64,000 nt of DNA. Source: Sphingopyxis sp. FD7. Its GTDB lineage: Bacteria; Pseudomonadota; Alphaproteobacteria; Sphingomonadales; Sphingomonadaceae. Position numbers and translations under genes: made by a program. Shown here one piece after another: positions 1 through 7,802 of this stretch; within the stretch, counting starts at the first letter, position 1, and the number at the start of each line of letters is the position of its first letter. Location of the stretch: assembly GCF_003609835.1 (NCBI RefSeq), contig NZ_AP017898.1, forward strand, positions 1,054,001-1,118,000, written 5' to 3'. The notes beneath the pieces were generated by a model. The model was not told the origin of the DNA. It saw only the letters and a program-made list of their open reading frames with translations, and did not search any database.

Positions 1-2545
1 CGGCTCGACCCATGTGCCCGAGGGCGAGATGATCAAGCTGCTCGAGCGCAAGGGGCTGGCGTTCGGCGCCGACACCAACGCCTCGACCGGGTTCGACGAG
101 ACGATCTACAAGCTCGACCTGCCCAACGCTTCGGACGATTTGATCGACACCGGGCTGATGCTGATGCGCGAAACCGCGAGCGAGCTGACGATCGACCCCG
201 CCGCGGTCGACCGCGAACGCGGCATCATCCTTTCCGAACGGCGCGCGCGCGACACCTATCAGCTCCGCAGCCTCGTCGACCAGCTCGCTTTCCAGATGCA
301 GGGGATGATTGTCGCGGATCGCCTGCCCATCGGCACCGAAGAGGTGATCCGCACGGCGCCCGCATCGCGCCTGCGCGATCTGTACGAACGCTATTACCGG
401 CCCGAGCGTGCGACATTGGTGATGGTCGGCGATTTCGACCCAACGGCGGTCGAGGCGAAGATCAAGGCGCGCTTTGCCGACTGGAGGGGGAAGGGCGCGG
501 CAGGCGCCGATCCCGACATCGGGACAATAGATTATGCGCGCGCAGTCGCCGCCGACGTTTTTGTCGATCCCGCGATCCAGGATTCGGTGACGCTCGCCGC
601 CTTCCGGCCCTGGATCGACGAACCCGACACCAGGGCGAAACGCGCGCGCCTGCTTGCCGAAAATATCGGCGAGGCGATCGTCAGCCGCCGCCTCGCCAAG
701 ATCGCGCTGCGCGAAGACTCGCCGATCCTCGGCGGTGCGCTGTCGGACGCGAACGGCTGGAAGGTTTTCGATCAGGTGACGATCGGCGCGGTGGCAAAGG
801 AAGGCGCGTGGCGGGAAGCGCTCACGCTCGTCGAGCAGGAGCGCCGCCGCGCGATCGAATATGGCTTTACCGCGGCCGAGGTCGCCGAACAGCTCGCCAA
901 TCAGCGCACGGCGCTGCGCAACGCGGTCGCCGGCGCGGCGACGCGCCGCAGCGAGGCGCTGGCCGACGCGCTGGTCGTCGCGGCGAAGGGCGAGGCGGTC
1001 TTCACCCGCCCCGAAACGCGCCTGGCGCTGTTCGAGGCGGTGGCGCCCTCGCTTGACGCCGCCGCGGTCACCGCCGCGTTCCGCAAGCGGATGGCGGGGC
1101 TGAGCGCGCCGCTCGTGCGCGTGACGGCCAAGGCGCCGATCGCGGGTGGGGCCGATACGATCCTCGCCAGCCTGCAATCCTCGATGCAGGTCGCGGTCGC
1201 GCCGCCCGCCGAGGCCGCGAGCGCCGCCTTTGCCTATGATGATTTCGGCACGCCGGGCGCGATCGTCGCCGATGACCGGATCGAGGATCTGGGCATCCGC
1301 CGCGTCCGCTTTGCCAATAATGTGATGCTCAACATCAAGACGACCGATTTCCAGAAGGATCGCGTGCTGCTGTCGCTGCGCGTCGACGGCGGGACGCTGC
1401 TCGCGACGCGCGACGATCCGACGCGCGTTGCGCTCGCCAACTCGTTCATGCTCGGCGGGCTGGAGGCGCATAGCGTCGACGATCTGCGGAGCGTGCTCGC
1501 GGGGCGGACGGTCACCCCCGCCTTCGGCGCCGCGATCGACGCCTTCGGCGGCACGGCGACGACCTCGCCCGAGGACTTCATGCTTCAGGCGCAGCTGCTC
1601 GCCGCCTATCTCACGCATCCCGGCTATCGCGCCGACGGGCTCGCGCTCATCCGCCGCGTGCTGCCGCAGCAATATGCCGCGAACGACGCGAGCCCGGCGG
1701 CGGTGATCGCCCGCGATGCGGGCGGCATCCTCGCCAACGACGATCCGCGCGCGCAGACCCCACCGCTCGAAAAACTGATGGCGCTCGACTGGGCGCAGCT
1801 CAAACCCGTGATCGCCGACAGCCTGGCGCACGGGGCGATCGAGATCGGCGTCGTCGGCGACATCAGCGAGCAGGCGGCGATCGACGCCATCGCCGCGACC
1901 TTTGGCGCGCTGCCGCCGCGCCGCGCCGCCTTCGACCCGCGCACCGACGCGCGCATCCGCGACTATGCCGCCGACCGCAGCGAGCGCACGCTGATCCACA
2001 AGGGGCCCGCCGAACAGGCGGAACTGCGCGTTTATTGGCCCGCCCGCGACGACAGCGACCTGGCCGAAGCGATGCGGCTAAACCTGCTCGCGCGCGTGAT
2101 GCAGCTGAAGCTCACCGAGGAACTGCGCGAACGGCTCGGCGAAAGCTACAGCCCCGGCGCCGCAGCCAGCCTGTCGGACGAGTTTCCGGGCTATGGCCAC
2201 CTCTTTGCCGCGAGCAATGTCGATTACCAGGATCTGGCGACGACGCGCGCGGCGATCTTTGCCATCGCCAGGGAATTGCGCGCCGCCCCCGTCGACCCCG
2301 ACATGCTCGACCGCGCGCGGCGTCCGCTGGTCGAGGCGATGACCAAGGCGCGGCGCGAGAACAGCTACTGGCTGAACTATGTCGCCGAAGCGACCAGCCA
2401 GGCCGACCGGCTCGACCGCAGCCGCAATGGCATCGCCGAGGTCGAGGCCGCGACGCCCGCCGAGTTGCAGGCGCTCGCGCAGCGCTATCTGACCGACGAC
2501 AAGGCGCTGGTGATCAAGGCGGTGAGCGACAAGGCGGGGAAATAG
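1..2545 (+). CDS. M16 family zinc metallopeptidase, 5' end outside window
   Basis: Large two-module M16 (pitrilysin/insulinase type) protease that hydrolyses peptides, probably in the periplasm. The open frame is already running at base 2 and reads GSTHVPEGEMIKLLERKG, which in this family follows directly after the zinc-binding HxxEH motif, so the catalytic motif and signal peptide lie just upstream of the window. About 848 residues are visible, a little short of the 930-970 usual for the family. Two M16 halves are seen: the catalytic N-terminal half and a C-terminal half whose RERLGESYSPGAAAS stretch (roughly residues 705-720 of the visible part) matches the substrate-site R/Y region of M16 proteins. 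The GTG at 14 is an internal codon, not the start. The stop is at 2543-2545. A repeat-rich gap follows. Confidence 0.93.
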   Translation, partial: GSTHVPEGEMIKLLERKGLAFGADTNASTGFDETIYKLDLPNASDDLIDTGLMLMRETASELTIDPAAVDRERGIILSERRARDTYQLRSLVDQLAFQMQGMIVADRLPIGTEEVIRTAPASRLRDLYERYYRPERATLVMVGDFDPTAVEAKIKARFADWRGKGAAGADPDIGTIDYARAVAADVFVDPAIQDSVTLAAFRPWIDEPDTRAKRARLLAENIGEAIVSRRLAKIALREDSPILGGALSDANGWKVFDQVTIGAVAKEGAWREALTLVEQERRRAIEYGFTAAEVAEQLANQRTALRNAVAGAATRRSEALADALVVAAKGEAVFTRPETRLALFEAVAPSLDAAAVTAAFRKRMAGLSAPLVRVTAKAPIAGGADTILASLQSSMQVAVAPPAEAASAAFAYDDFGTPGAIVADDRIEDLGIRRVRFANNVMLNIKTTDFQKDRVLLSLRVDGGTLLATRDDPTRVALANSFMLGGLEAHSVDDLRSVLAGRTVTPAFGAAIDAFGGTATTSPEDFMLQAQLLAAYLTHPGYRADGLALIRRVLPQQYAANDASPAAVIARDAGGILANDDPRAQTPPLEKLMALDWAQLKPVIADSLAHGAIEIGVVGDISEQAAIDAIAATFGALPPRRAAFDPRTDARIRDYAADRSERTLIHKGPAEQAELRVYWPARDDSDLAEAMRLNLLARVMQLKLTEELRERLGESYSPGAAASLSDEFPGYGHLFAASNVDYQDLATTRAAIFAIARELRAAPVDPDMLDRARRPLVEAMTKARRENSYWLNYVAEATSQADRLDRSRNGIAEVEAATPAELQALAQRYLTDDKALVIKAVSDKAGK

Positions 2546-2608
2546 CGCGTTGGTGTCCACTGACGACCGTTTGCGGCCGTTTGCCCGAAGGGCCGTGTTG
2601 GAACAGGA

Positions 2609-2680
2609 TTCGCGCAGAGGCGCAGAGATCGCAGAGTGGAAGCGCATTCTCCTCTGCGATCTCTGCTGCCTCTGCGCGAA
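2609..2680. repeat. Imperfect inverted repeat, 28-29 nt arms
   Basis: Arm one is 2609-2636 and arm two 2652-2680; their sequences are reverse complements except for one or two positions, with a 15-nt spacer. It lies 64 bases after the M16 protease stop and could act as a terminator-like hairpin in RNA, but it lacks a T run. It is unrelated in sequence to the two repeat families described elsewhere in the window. Confidence 0.75.
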
Positions 2681-2726
2681 TGTTATAGAATGCCGCATTC
2701 CGACCATTTGCGGATCTTTATTCCAT

Positions 2727-2836
2727 CGTCATCCCGGCGAAGGCCGGGATCTCACCCTATCGGTTTGCCGCACCGGCGAGATCCCGGCCTTCGCCGGGAT
2801 GACGGATAAGGGAAGGCCCGGAATCCACCCCAAAAC
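2727..2836. repeat. Palindromic repeat family 1, copy A (paired REP)
   Basis: Two inverted arms, 2727-2753 and 2778-2804, each built on CGTCATCCCGGCGAAGGCC and its complement, flank a 24-base centre. After the second arm comes a tail (2805-2836) that recurs after copy D at 20512-20543. The copy lies between the protease and the hypothetical gene on the minus strand, both of which end towards it. Confidence 0.9.
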
Positions 2837-2842
2837 CGCCGC

Positions 2843-3262
2843 CTAAACCCGCCCCGGCGCCTTTGCCCGAATGAAATTCTCCAGCGCGGCGAACAGCATT
2901 TCGCGCGCGTCGCTGCCCAGCATTTCGGCGGTTCGCCAGTCGAAATCGACGCGGTCGCCGCGCGATGCGGCGCCGACGATCGCGGCGAGCAGCGCCTCGT
3001 CGAAACTGAGCCGCGGACAGCAGGGCGGCGCGACGGCAAAGGGGTCGGGCCAGACATGCGCGATCGCCTCGACCACCAGCCGGAAGCGGCGCGCCGCCAG
3101 GATATTGCCCCAGCGCCGTTCGAGTTCGGGCATCGGGTCGTGGCCGCTGCGGCGGCAGAGGATCGAATAGCGCAAGGCGAGCACCGCCTGCGCGGCATCG
3201 ACCGACACGTCGCGCACCAGCGGCTGCTCGGCAAGTTGGCGGATCAGCGTGCGGCTTTGCAT
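2843..3262 (-). CDS. Hypothetical protein, 139 aa
   Basis: I do not recognise a family. The start MQSRTLIRQLAEQPL is chosen because AGAGAGG lies 7 bases upstream; the open frame continues 48 codons further upstream without a better site. The protein is soluble-looking, alpha-helical in character, with no signal peptide or membrane segment, and contains a CRRSGHDPMPELERRW stretch near residue 35 and a CCPRLSFDEALLAAIVGAA stretch near residue 80. It is not obviously in an operon: the bfr terminator and a repeat lie upstream, and copy A of repeat family 1 downstream. Codon use is like the neighbours. Confidence 0.7.
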   Translation of the reverse strand: MQSRTLIRQLAEQPLVRDVSVDAAQAVLALRYSILCRRSGHDPMPELERRWGNILAARRFRLVVEAIAHVWPDPFAVAPPCCPRLSFDEALLAAIVGAASRGDRVDFDWRTAEMLGSDAREMLFAALENFIRAKAPGRV

Positions 3263-3414
3263 GACATCCTCTCTTCCGGCCCGTAAAGTCCGCGGGTCCG
3301 CTTTGCGCCCCGGCGGAAAAAGATGCCGGCCGCCTTGTCGCAGCTTGAAGATGCAGCGGCCGGCAGGAGGGGACTGCTCGACTGTGCTATTGAGAATTAA
3401 TCGCAATTACAAGC

Positions 3415-3442
3415 GAAAAAAGAGGCGCCCGAAAGCGCCCCT
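3415..3442 (-). terminator. Intrinsic terminator of bfr
   Basis: Read on the minus strand, AGGGGCGC and GCGCCTCT form an 8-bp stem (one G-T pair) around TTTCGG, followed at once by a run of six T. This is the clearest factor-independent terminator in the window. It sits about 110 bases after the bfr stop, beyond repeat copy B. Confidence 0.85.
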
Positions 3443-3465
3443 GAAAAGCATGGTTTTCCTGCCAT

Positions 3466-3541
3466 GTCATCCCGGCGAAGGCCGGGATCTCATCCTATCG
3501 GTTTACCGCACCGGCGAGATCCCGGCCTTCGCCGGGATGAC
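3466..3541. repeat. Palindromic repeat family 1, copy B
   Basis: Arms begin GTCATCCCGGCGAAGGCC (3466) and end with the complement at 3541, around a centre nearly identical to copy A (CATCCTATCGGTTTACCGCA against ACCCTATCGGTTTGCCGCA). It starts 10 bases after the bfr stop, between the gene and its terminator, so it is probably transcribed as part of the bfr mRNA 3' end. Confidence 0.9.
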
Positions 3542-3550
3542 AGATTCGGA

Positions 3551-4033
3551 TCAATCGTCGCCCGCAGGCTTCGACTGGAGCTGGATATAATTTTCGATGC
3601 CCATCCGCTCGATCATCTCGAACTGCTTCTCCAGCTCGTCGACATGATGCTCCTCGCTTTCGAGGATGTCGGCGAACAGATCGCGGCTCACATAGTCGCG
3701 CACGCTTTCCGAATGCGCGATCGCATCCTTGAGCAGCGGGATCGCCTCTTCCTCGAGCGCAAGGTCCGCCTTCAGTATTTCCTCGACCGTCTCGCCGACG
3801 CGCAGGCGGCCGAGCAGCTGGAAATTGGGGAGGCCGCCCAGAAAGAGGATGCGGTCGGCCAGCTTGTCGGCGTGCTTCATCTCGTCGATCGATTCTTCGC
3901 GCTCGAAATGCGCGAGGCGCGCGACGCCCCAATTGTCGAGCATCCGGTAATGCAGCCAATATTGGTTGATCGCGGTCAGCTCGTTCTTGAGCGCTTCGTT
4001 GAGGAAGTCGATGACCTTTTCGTCGCCCTTCAT
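3551..4033 (-). CDS. bfr: Bacterioferritin
   Basis: Iron-storage ferritin of the haem-binding type; 24 subunits form a shell that oxidises Fe(II) and stores the mineral in the cytoplasm. All six ferroxidase ligands are at the positions of the E. coli protein: E18, E51, H54, E94, E127 and H130. M52, the haem ligand, is also conserved (ESIDEMKHAD). The 160-aa length is normal. The gene bfd lies 100 bases upstream on the same strand, the usual iron-release partner. A strong terminator follows at 3415-3442. I saw no clear Fur or Irr box in the 100-base gap. Confidence 0.98.
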   Translation of the reverse strand: MKGDEKVIDFLNEALKNELTAINQYWLHYRMLDNWGVARLAHFEREESIDEMKHADKLADRILFLGGLPNFQLLGRLRVGETVEEILKADLALEEEAIPLLKDAIAHSESVRDYVSRDLFADILESEEHHVDELEKQFEMIERMGIENYIQLQSKPAGDD

Positions 4034-4133
4034 GGTGTCAGTCCTGTCATTTTCTGCTGTGTGGGAGTGGCGGCATTATACCGCCCCGGACACCGCCAGG
4101 CCAAGGGTGAAAATGGCAGAAATCTGCGAAAAA

Positions 4134-4307
4134 TCAGGCGGCTGCGGTCGCGTCGCTGATGATATTGCGAGCGAATGACAGGCACTGGCCGCACTTGGGT
4201 TTGCGACCCAATTGCGCATAGGCCGCCTTCGCGCACCGCAACCCGCCATTCCGCGCGACGTCGCGCAGCTGGCTTTCCCTTATTGCGTTGCAGACACAGA
4301 CGACCAT
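4134..4307 (-). CDS. bfd: Bacterioferritin-associated ferredoxin (57 aa)
   Basis: Small [2Fe-2S] protein that passes electrons to bacterioferritin so that stored iron can be reduced and released. Translation of the minus strand gives MVVCVCNAIRESQLRDVA at the start and a KCGQCLSFARNI segment. Cysteines are at 4, 6, 39 and 42, exactly the C-x-C ... C-x2-C spacing of E. coli Bfd. At 57 residues the gene is short enough to be missed by length cut-offs. ATG at 4305-4307 is preceded by AGAAGGA. It is upstream of bfr on the same strand, so the two are probably co-transcribed. Confidence 0.95.
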   Translation of the reverse strand: MVVCVCNAIRESQLRDVARNGGLRCAKAAYAQLGRKPKCGQCLSFARNIISDATAAA

Positions 4308-4488
4308 GTGCGAATCCTTCTCAACAACCCCGATTTAGGGATAGTGCGACGGATTCGCAACAAGAAAGATGCGAGTGGTTCGCAATCCGGAAAAGCATAT
4401 TTTTCGCGGGCACGGCCCTTGCCCGAAAAGCGATTCGCGGGCATAGGCGCGCGCATCGTCACCCCATCCCGCGTAAAGGTCCGCCCCC

Positions 4489-4719
4489 ATGAAAGTGAAT
4501 GTCTATGTGACGCTCAAGCCGGGGGTGCTCGATCCGCAGGGCAAGGCGATCCACCATGCGCTCGAAGGGCTGGGCTTTAAGGGCGTCGCCGACGTCCGCG
4601 CGGGCCGCTTCATCGAACTCGACGTCGCTGACGGCACGAGCGATGCCGATCTCGACGCGATGTGCGCCAGGCTGCTCGCGAACACGGTGATCGAAAACTA
4701 CCGCATCGAACGCGCCTGA
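4489..4719 (+). CDS. purS: Phosphoribosylformylglycinamidine synthase subunit PurS
   Basis: Small subunit of the three-part FGAM synthase (PurS-PurQ-PurL) in purine synthesis; a PurS dimer bridges PurQ and PurL and helps pass ammonia. The 76-aa sequence has the family pattern: MKVNVYVTLKPGVLDPQG at the start, then GFKGVADVRAGRFIEL, and NTVIENYRIE at the end. purQ follows after 24 bases. The 180-base gap upstream separates it from divergent bfd and must contain the promoter, though no motif stood out. Confidence 0.97.
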   Translation: MKVNVYVTLKPGVLDPQGKAIHHALEGLGFKGVADVRAGRFIELDVADGTSDADLDAMCARLLANTVIENYRIERA

Positions 4720-4743
4720 TCCCAAGCCTTAGGAGCCTGTCCC

Positions 4744-5409
4744 ATGAAGACCGCCGTCATCGTCTTTCCCGGCTCCAACTGCGACCGCGACATGGCCGTC
4801 GCGCTCGAAACGGTCACGGGCAAGGCGCCCGCGATGGTCTGGCACCGCGAGAGCGAGTTGCCCGCCGGCACCGATTTCATCGCGCTGCCCGGCGGCTTTT
4901 CCTATGGCGATTACCTTCGCTCGGGAGCGATGGCGGCGCGCTCGCCGATCCTGCGCGCGGTCGCCGAGGCTGCGGGCCGCGGCGTTCCTGTGCTCGGCGT
5001 CTGCAACGGCTTCCAGGTGCTGACCGAAGCGGGGCTGCTCCCCGGCGCGCTGATGCGCAACGCGGGGCTCAACTTCGTGTGCCGCACCGTGCCGCTCAAG
5101 GTCGAGAACAGCCAGTCGCTGTTCACCGCCAGCTACAATTCGGGTGAGGAAATCCACATTCCGGTCGCGCACCATGACGGCAATTATTTCGCCGACGAGG
5201 GCACGCTCGACCGAATCGAGGGCGAAGGCCGCGTCGCCTTTCGCTATCTGGACAGCGTCAACGGGTCGGCGCGCGACATCGCGGGCGTGCTGAGCGATGC
5301 GGGCAATGTGCTCGGCATGATGCCGCACCCCGAACGCGCGATCGACCGCGCGCACGGCGGCACCGACGGGCTACGCCTGTTCGAAGCGGCGCTCGGCGTC
5401 CTCGCCTGA
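4744..5409 (+). CDS. purQ: Phosphoribosylformylglycinamidine synthase subunit PurQ (glutaminase)
   Basis: Class I glutamine amidotransferase subunit of FGAM synthase; it releases ammonia from glutamine for PurL. The 221-aa protein carries the nucleophile C87 in [11 protein letters not shown], and [10 protein letters not shown] near residue 196 supplies the histidine and glutamate of the triad. The oxyanion segment [14 protein letters not shown] is at 48-61. It follows purS by 24 bases with an AGGAG site before the ATG. purL, usual next partner, is not in the window. The last 39 bases overlap the 3' end of a convergent membrane-protein gene. Confidence 0.98.
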   Translation: MKTAVIVFPGSNCDRDMAVALETVTGKAPAMVWHRESELPAGTDFIALPGGFSYGDYLRSGAMAARSPILRAVAEAAGRGVPVLGVCNGFQVLTEAGLLPGALMRNAGLNFVCRTVPLKVENSQSLFTASYNSGEEIHIPVAHHDGNYFADEGTLDRIEGEGRVAFRYLDSVNGSARDIAGVLSDAGNVLGMMPHPERAIDRAHGGTDGLRLFEAALGVLA

Positions 5410-5769
5410 AGGCTCGGGGGCGGCGCCCTGGTCTGACGCCGCATCGGGTCGCGGCAGCCAGCGCCCGACGAGCGCCAGCACCGTCGGCCAGAACATCGTG
5501 TTCCAGATGTCGTGCCAGTGTGCATCGTCGGGCTGGACCCTTGCCGCGCCATATTCGACGACCAGGTCGAGAGCCTCGCCACCGCACGCCAGCGCCAGCA
5601 CCGCAAGCCACGCGGCGATCCAGCCGCCGCGGCCGCGCCATGCAAGACGCACGAGCAGAAACAATGCCAGCCCGAAATAGATGTGCAGCGCATCCTTGCT
5701 GAGATCGGTCGCGGCCACGATCCACATCTTTCGCTCGACGAACAGCGCGGCAATCTCGATCAGCGTCAT
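5371..5769 (-). CDS. Small integral membrane protein, unknown function
   Basis: A 132-aa protein with about three hydrophobic segments: roughly 27-43 ([18 protein letters not shown]), 49-62 ([14 protein letters not shown]) and 88-102 ([15 protein letters not shown]). An AHWHDIWNT stretch before the last segment gives two histidines and an aspartate near the membrane edge. The C-terminal tail is acidic and overlaps the purQ 3' end by 39 bases in the opposite sense. It follows the queuosine-precursor transporter gene by 6 bases on the same strand, so the two are likely co-transcribed. VanZ-like proteins have a similar look, but I cannot assign it. Confidence 0.75.
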   Translation of the reverse strand: MTLIEIAALFVERKMWIVAATDLSKDALHIYFGLALFLLVRLAWRGRGGWIAAWLAVLALACGGEALDLVVEYGAARVQPDDAHWHDIWNTMFWPTVLALVGRWLPRPDAASDQGAAPEPSGEDAERRFEQA

Positions 5770-5775
5770 GTGGGG

Positions 5776-6525
5776 TCAAACCTTGGCGGCAAAGGGCGTG
5801 AAATCGGTGCCTTCGTCGAACACGTCGACACCTTCGCGTCGCTTCAACGCGCCAACCACGACATAGGTTACCGGCGTCAGCGCCGCTTCCCACAATGTTT
5901 TGATCAGCCATTGCGACAGCACGACCTGATAAAGCTGTTCGGGCGGCCAGCCGGCAAGCCCGTAAAAGGCGAGCGGATAGAAAATCAGGCTGTCGAGACC
6001 CTGACCCACCACGGTCGAACCAATGGTGCGCATCCACAGGAAGCGTCCGCGGGTCCACAGCTTCATTCGCGCCAGGACATAGGCGTTGGCGAACTCGCCG
6101 ACCCAGAAGGCGGTCATCGAGGCAAGCACAATACGCCAGCTGTTGCCGAACACGAACTCATAGGCTTCCTGACCCGGCCAGCCGTCGGCAGGCGGCAGCG
6201 CCACGACCGCCCATGCCATGAACGCCATGAAGGCGAGCGCGGCAAAGCCCGTCCAGATCACCCGCCGCGCGCGCGCATAGCCGTAAACCTCGGTCAGCAC
6301 GTCGCCGATGATGTAGCTGATCGGAAAGAAGAGCACCCCGGCGCCGAACGCCCATTCGCTGCCGCCCGGCAACACGACATAGCTCGGTTTCGAGGCACCG
6401 ATGATGTTGGACAACAGCAGGATGGCGACAAAGGCCGCCATCAACAGATCGTAATAGCGGAAATGGCGCACGCTCGCGGCGTTCGCATGAACGGGCGGGG
6501 GCGGGTGGCTGGGCGTGTCGGTCAT
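5776..6525 (-). CDS. yhhQ: Queuosine precursor transporter, YhhQ (DUF165) family
   Basis: Inner-membrane protein of the family that imports queuosine precursors (preQ0/preQ1) for tRNA modification. About six membrane segments are visible in 249 residues. Family signatures include LLLSNIIGASKP near residue 35, FPISYIIGDVLTEVYGY near 66-82, and GSTVVGQGLDSLIFYPLAF near 170. The start at 6525 (MTDTPSHPPPPV) is chosen because it gives the usual short polar N-terminus; the open frame allows a start 12 codons earlier and the ribosome site is weak for both. The membrane-protein gene at 5371-5769 follows after 6 bases. Confidence 0.93.
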   Translation of the reverse strand: MTDTPSHPPPPVHANAASVRHFRYYDLLMAAFVAILLLSNIIGASKPSYVVLPGGSEWAFGAGVLFFPISYIIGDVLTEVYGYARARRVIWTGFAALAFMAFMAWAVVALPPADGWPGQEAYEFVFGNSWRIVLASMTAFWVGEFANAYVLARMKLWTRGRFLWMRTIGSTVVGQGLDSLIFYPLAFYGLAGWPPEQLYQVVLSQWLIKTLWEAALTPVTYVVVGALKRREGVDVFDEGTDFTPFAAKV

Positions 6526-6599
6526 CGACGCGCTGCTTAACCTGCTTTGCAGCCCGCGCAAACCACGCTATTCGCGCAACCGTCGATACCCGGCTCTGC

Positions 6600-6659
6600 G
6601 CGCCCGTAGCTCAGCTGGATAGAGCACCCGCCTTCTAAGCGGAGGGTCTGGGCCGCGAA
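6600..6659 (+). pseudogene. Truncated tRNA-Arg(TCT), 5' half only
   Basis: GCGCCCG acceptor strand, D arm and anticodon arm (CTTCTAA loop, anticodon TCT) are intact, but after the anticodon stem (last pair C-A) the sequence leaves the tRNA model: no T arm, no 3' acceptor strand and no CCA. It shares an exact 24-base stretch (6603-6626) with the intact tRNA-Arg gene 127 bases downstream (6730-6753). It therefore looks like a broken tRNA gene or an attachment-site remnant, not a working tRNA. Confidence 0.8.
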
Positions 6660-6699
6660 AGGGATGGGAGTATTGTAGGTTAGCCGTTGCCGGTCTGCC

Positions 6700-6721
6700 A
6701 GCGAACCGTGTAGCGAACCGT
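6700..6721. repeat. Short direct repeat between the two tRNA-Arg copies
   Basis: AGCGAACCGT occurs twice, at 6700-6709 and 6712-6721, separated by two bases, just before the intact tRNA. Such paired short repeats beside a tRNA can be integrase arm sites, but no integrase gene is present here. Confidence 0.5.
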
Positions 6722-6726
6722 ATTGG

Positions 6727-6803
6727 GGCCCCGTAGCTCAGCTGGATAGAGCATCGGTCTTCTAAACCGAATGTCGCGTGTTCGAATCACGCCGGGGTCA
6801 CCA
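6727..6803 (+). tRNA. tRNA-Arg(TCT)
   Basis: Complete cloverleaf: acceptor GGCCCCG pairs with CGGGGTC (one G-T pair), D arm GCTC...GAGC, anticodon stem TCGGT/ACCGA around CTTCTAA (anticodon TCT), T arm GCGTG-TTCGAAT-CACGC, discriminator A and encoded CCA at 6801-6803. It reads AGA codons. The acceptor and T stems differ from the broken copy upstream, so it may have arrived with a mobile element. Confidence 0.95.
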
Positions 6804-6920
6804 CGCCACTAGCGGTAGATTTTGCGAGCTTTCCTCGGAGAGCGAGGTAACGAATGGATTATGACGCAACGATTCTCCTCTGTCGCAAATGATCTTCCCC
6901 CGGTTGCGCGGACACCAGGG

Positions 6921-7802
6921 TTAGCCCGTCATGCGTTGCTCGGCCTGTTCGGGGGTGAGATACCCGAGGGCCGAGTGCATGCGGTTCCGATTATAATAGC
7001 CTTCGATATATCCGAACAGAGCCTGCCGGGCTTCGAGATGCGTTGCCCAGCGGCATTGATGGACCAGTTCGACCTTCAGCGTATGGAAGAAGCTCTCCAT
7101 CGGCGCGTTGTCGTAACAGTTCCCAGTGCGGCTCATCGACGCGGTCGCGCCGATCGCAGTGAGTTGATCGACATAAGCCCCGGCGGCATATTGCGATCCG
7201 CGATCGGAGTGATGCACGAGTCCGCGTAGCGGTCGCTGCCGTTGGGCGGCCATCATCAACGCAGCGAGCGTCAGTTCGGTGCGCATGTGATCCCGCATCG
7301 CCCAGCCCACGATCTTGCGAGTCGCCAGATCGAGCACGGCGGCCAGATACAGCCAGCCTTCGCCGGTCGGGATATAGCTGATATCGGCCAGCCACACGCG
7401 GTTCGGCGCCGTGGCTTCGAAGCGCTGCGCGAGCAGGTTCGGCGCGATCGGCAGGTAATGGCGGCTGTCGGTCGTCGAGGGCCGAAAGCGGCGACCGGCA
7501 AGCGCACGGATGCCGTGGCGGCGCATCAGCCGCTCGACACGACCGCGGCTGCAGCCGCGCCCTTCCGCGCGCAGCGCGGCATGCATCCGGGGACTGCCGT
7601 ATCGCCCGGAATGCCGCGCCTGGATCCGACGGATATCGCCGAGCAACACGGTGTTCGCCGTCGTGCGCATACTCGGCGGCCGATCGCGCCAATCGTAATA
7701 GCCGCTGCGCGACACACCGAGCATGCGGCACATGACGCTGACCGGCCAGGTGCCAGCATGGGCGCGGATGAACTGGAACTTCACCGTGGCATCTCCGCGC
7801 AA
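6921..7802 (-). CDS. IS3-family transposase OrfB (DDE integrase domain)
   Basis: Catalytic part of the IS3 transposase, made as an OrfAB fusion. The 293-aa frame has an HTH_21-like N-terminus (HAGTWPVSVMCRMLGVSRSGYYDW) and an rve-type DDE core: D in WLADISYI, D in HHSDRGSQY and E in APMESFFHTLK. The C-terminal YNRNRMHSALGYLTPEQ is typical. It overlaps orfA by 22 bases in the -1 frame; the run AAAAAAG at 7819-7813 (minus strand) is the likely slip site. It appears intact, so the element may be active. Confidence 0.95.
   Translation of the reverse strand: MRGDATVKFQFIRAHAGTWPVSVMCRMLGVSRSGYYDWRDRPPSMRTTANTVLLGDIRRIQARHSGRYGSPRMHAALRAEGRGCSRGRVERLMRRHGIRALAGRRFRPSTTDSRHYLPIAPNLLAQRFEATAPNRVWLADISYIPTGEGWLYLAAVLDLATRKIVGWAMRDHMRTELTLAALMMAAQRQRPLRGLVHHSDRGSQYAAGAYVDQLTAIGATASMSRTGNCYDNAPMESFFHTLKVELVHQCRWATHLEARQALFGYIEGYYNRNRMHSALGYLTPEQAEQRMTG

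Noticed and set aside
2727-2836. CRISPR-like array from the repeated palindromes
   Set aside because: Copies lie many kilobases apart, there are no regular spacers and no cas genes; they are REP-type intergenic repeats.
4030-4236. 68-codon frame overlapping bfr on the minus strand
   Set aside because: It is in another frame from the clear bfd gene at 4134-4307, which carries the four cysteines.
6600-6659. A working second tRNA-Arg
   Set aside because: No T arm, no 3' acceptor strand and no CCA can be formed from the sequence that follows.
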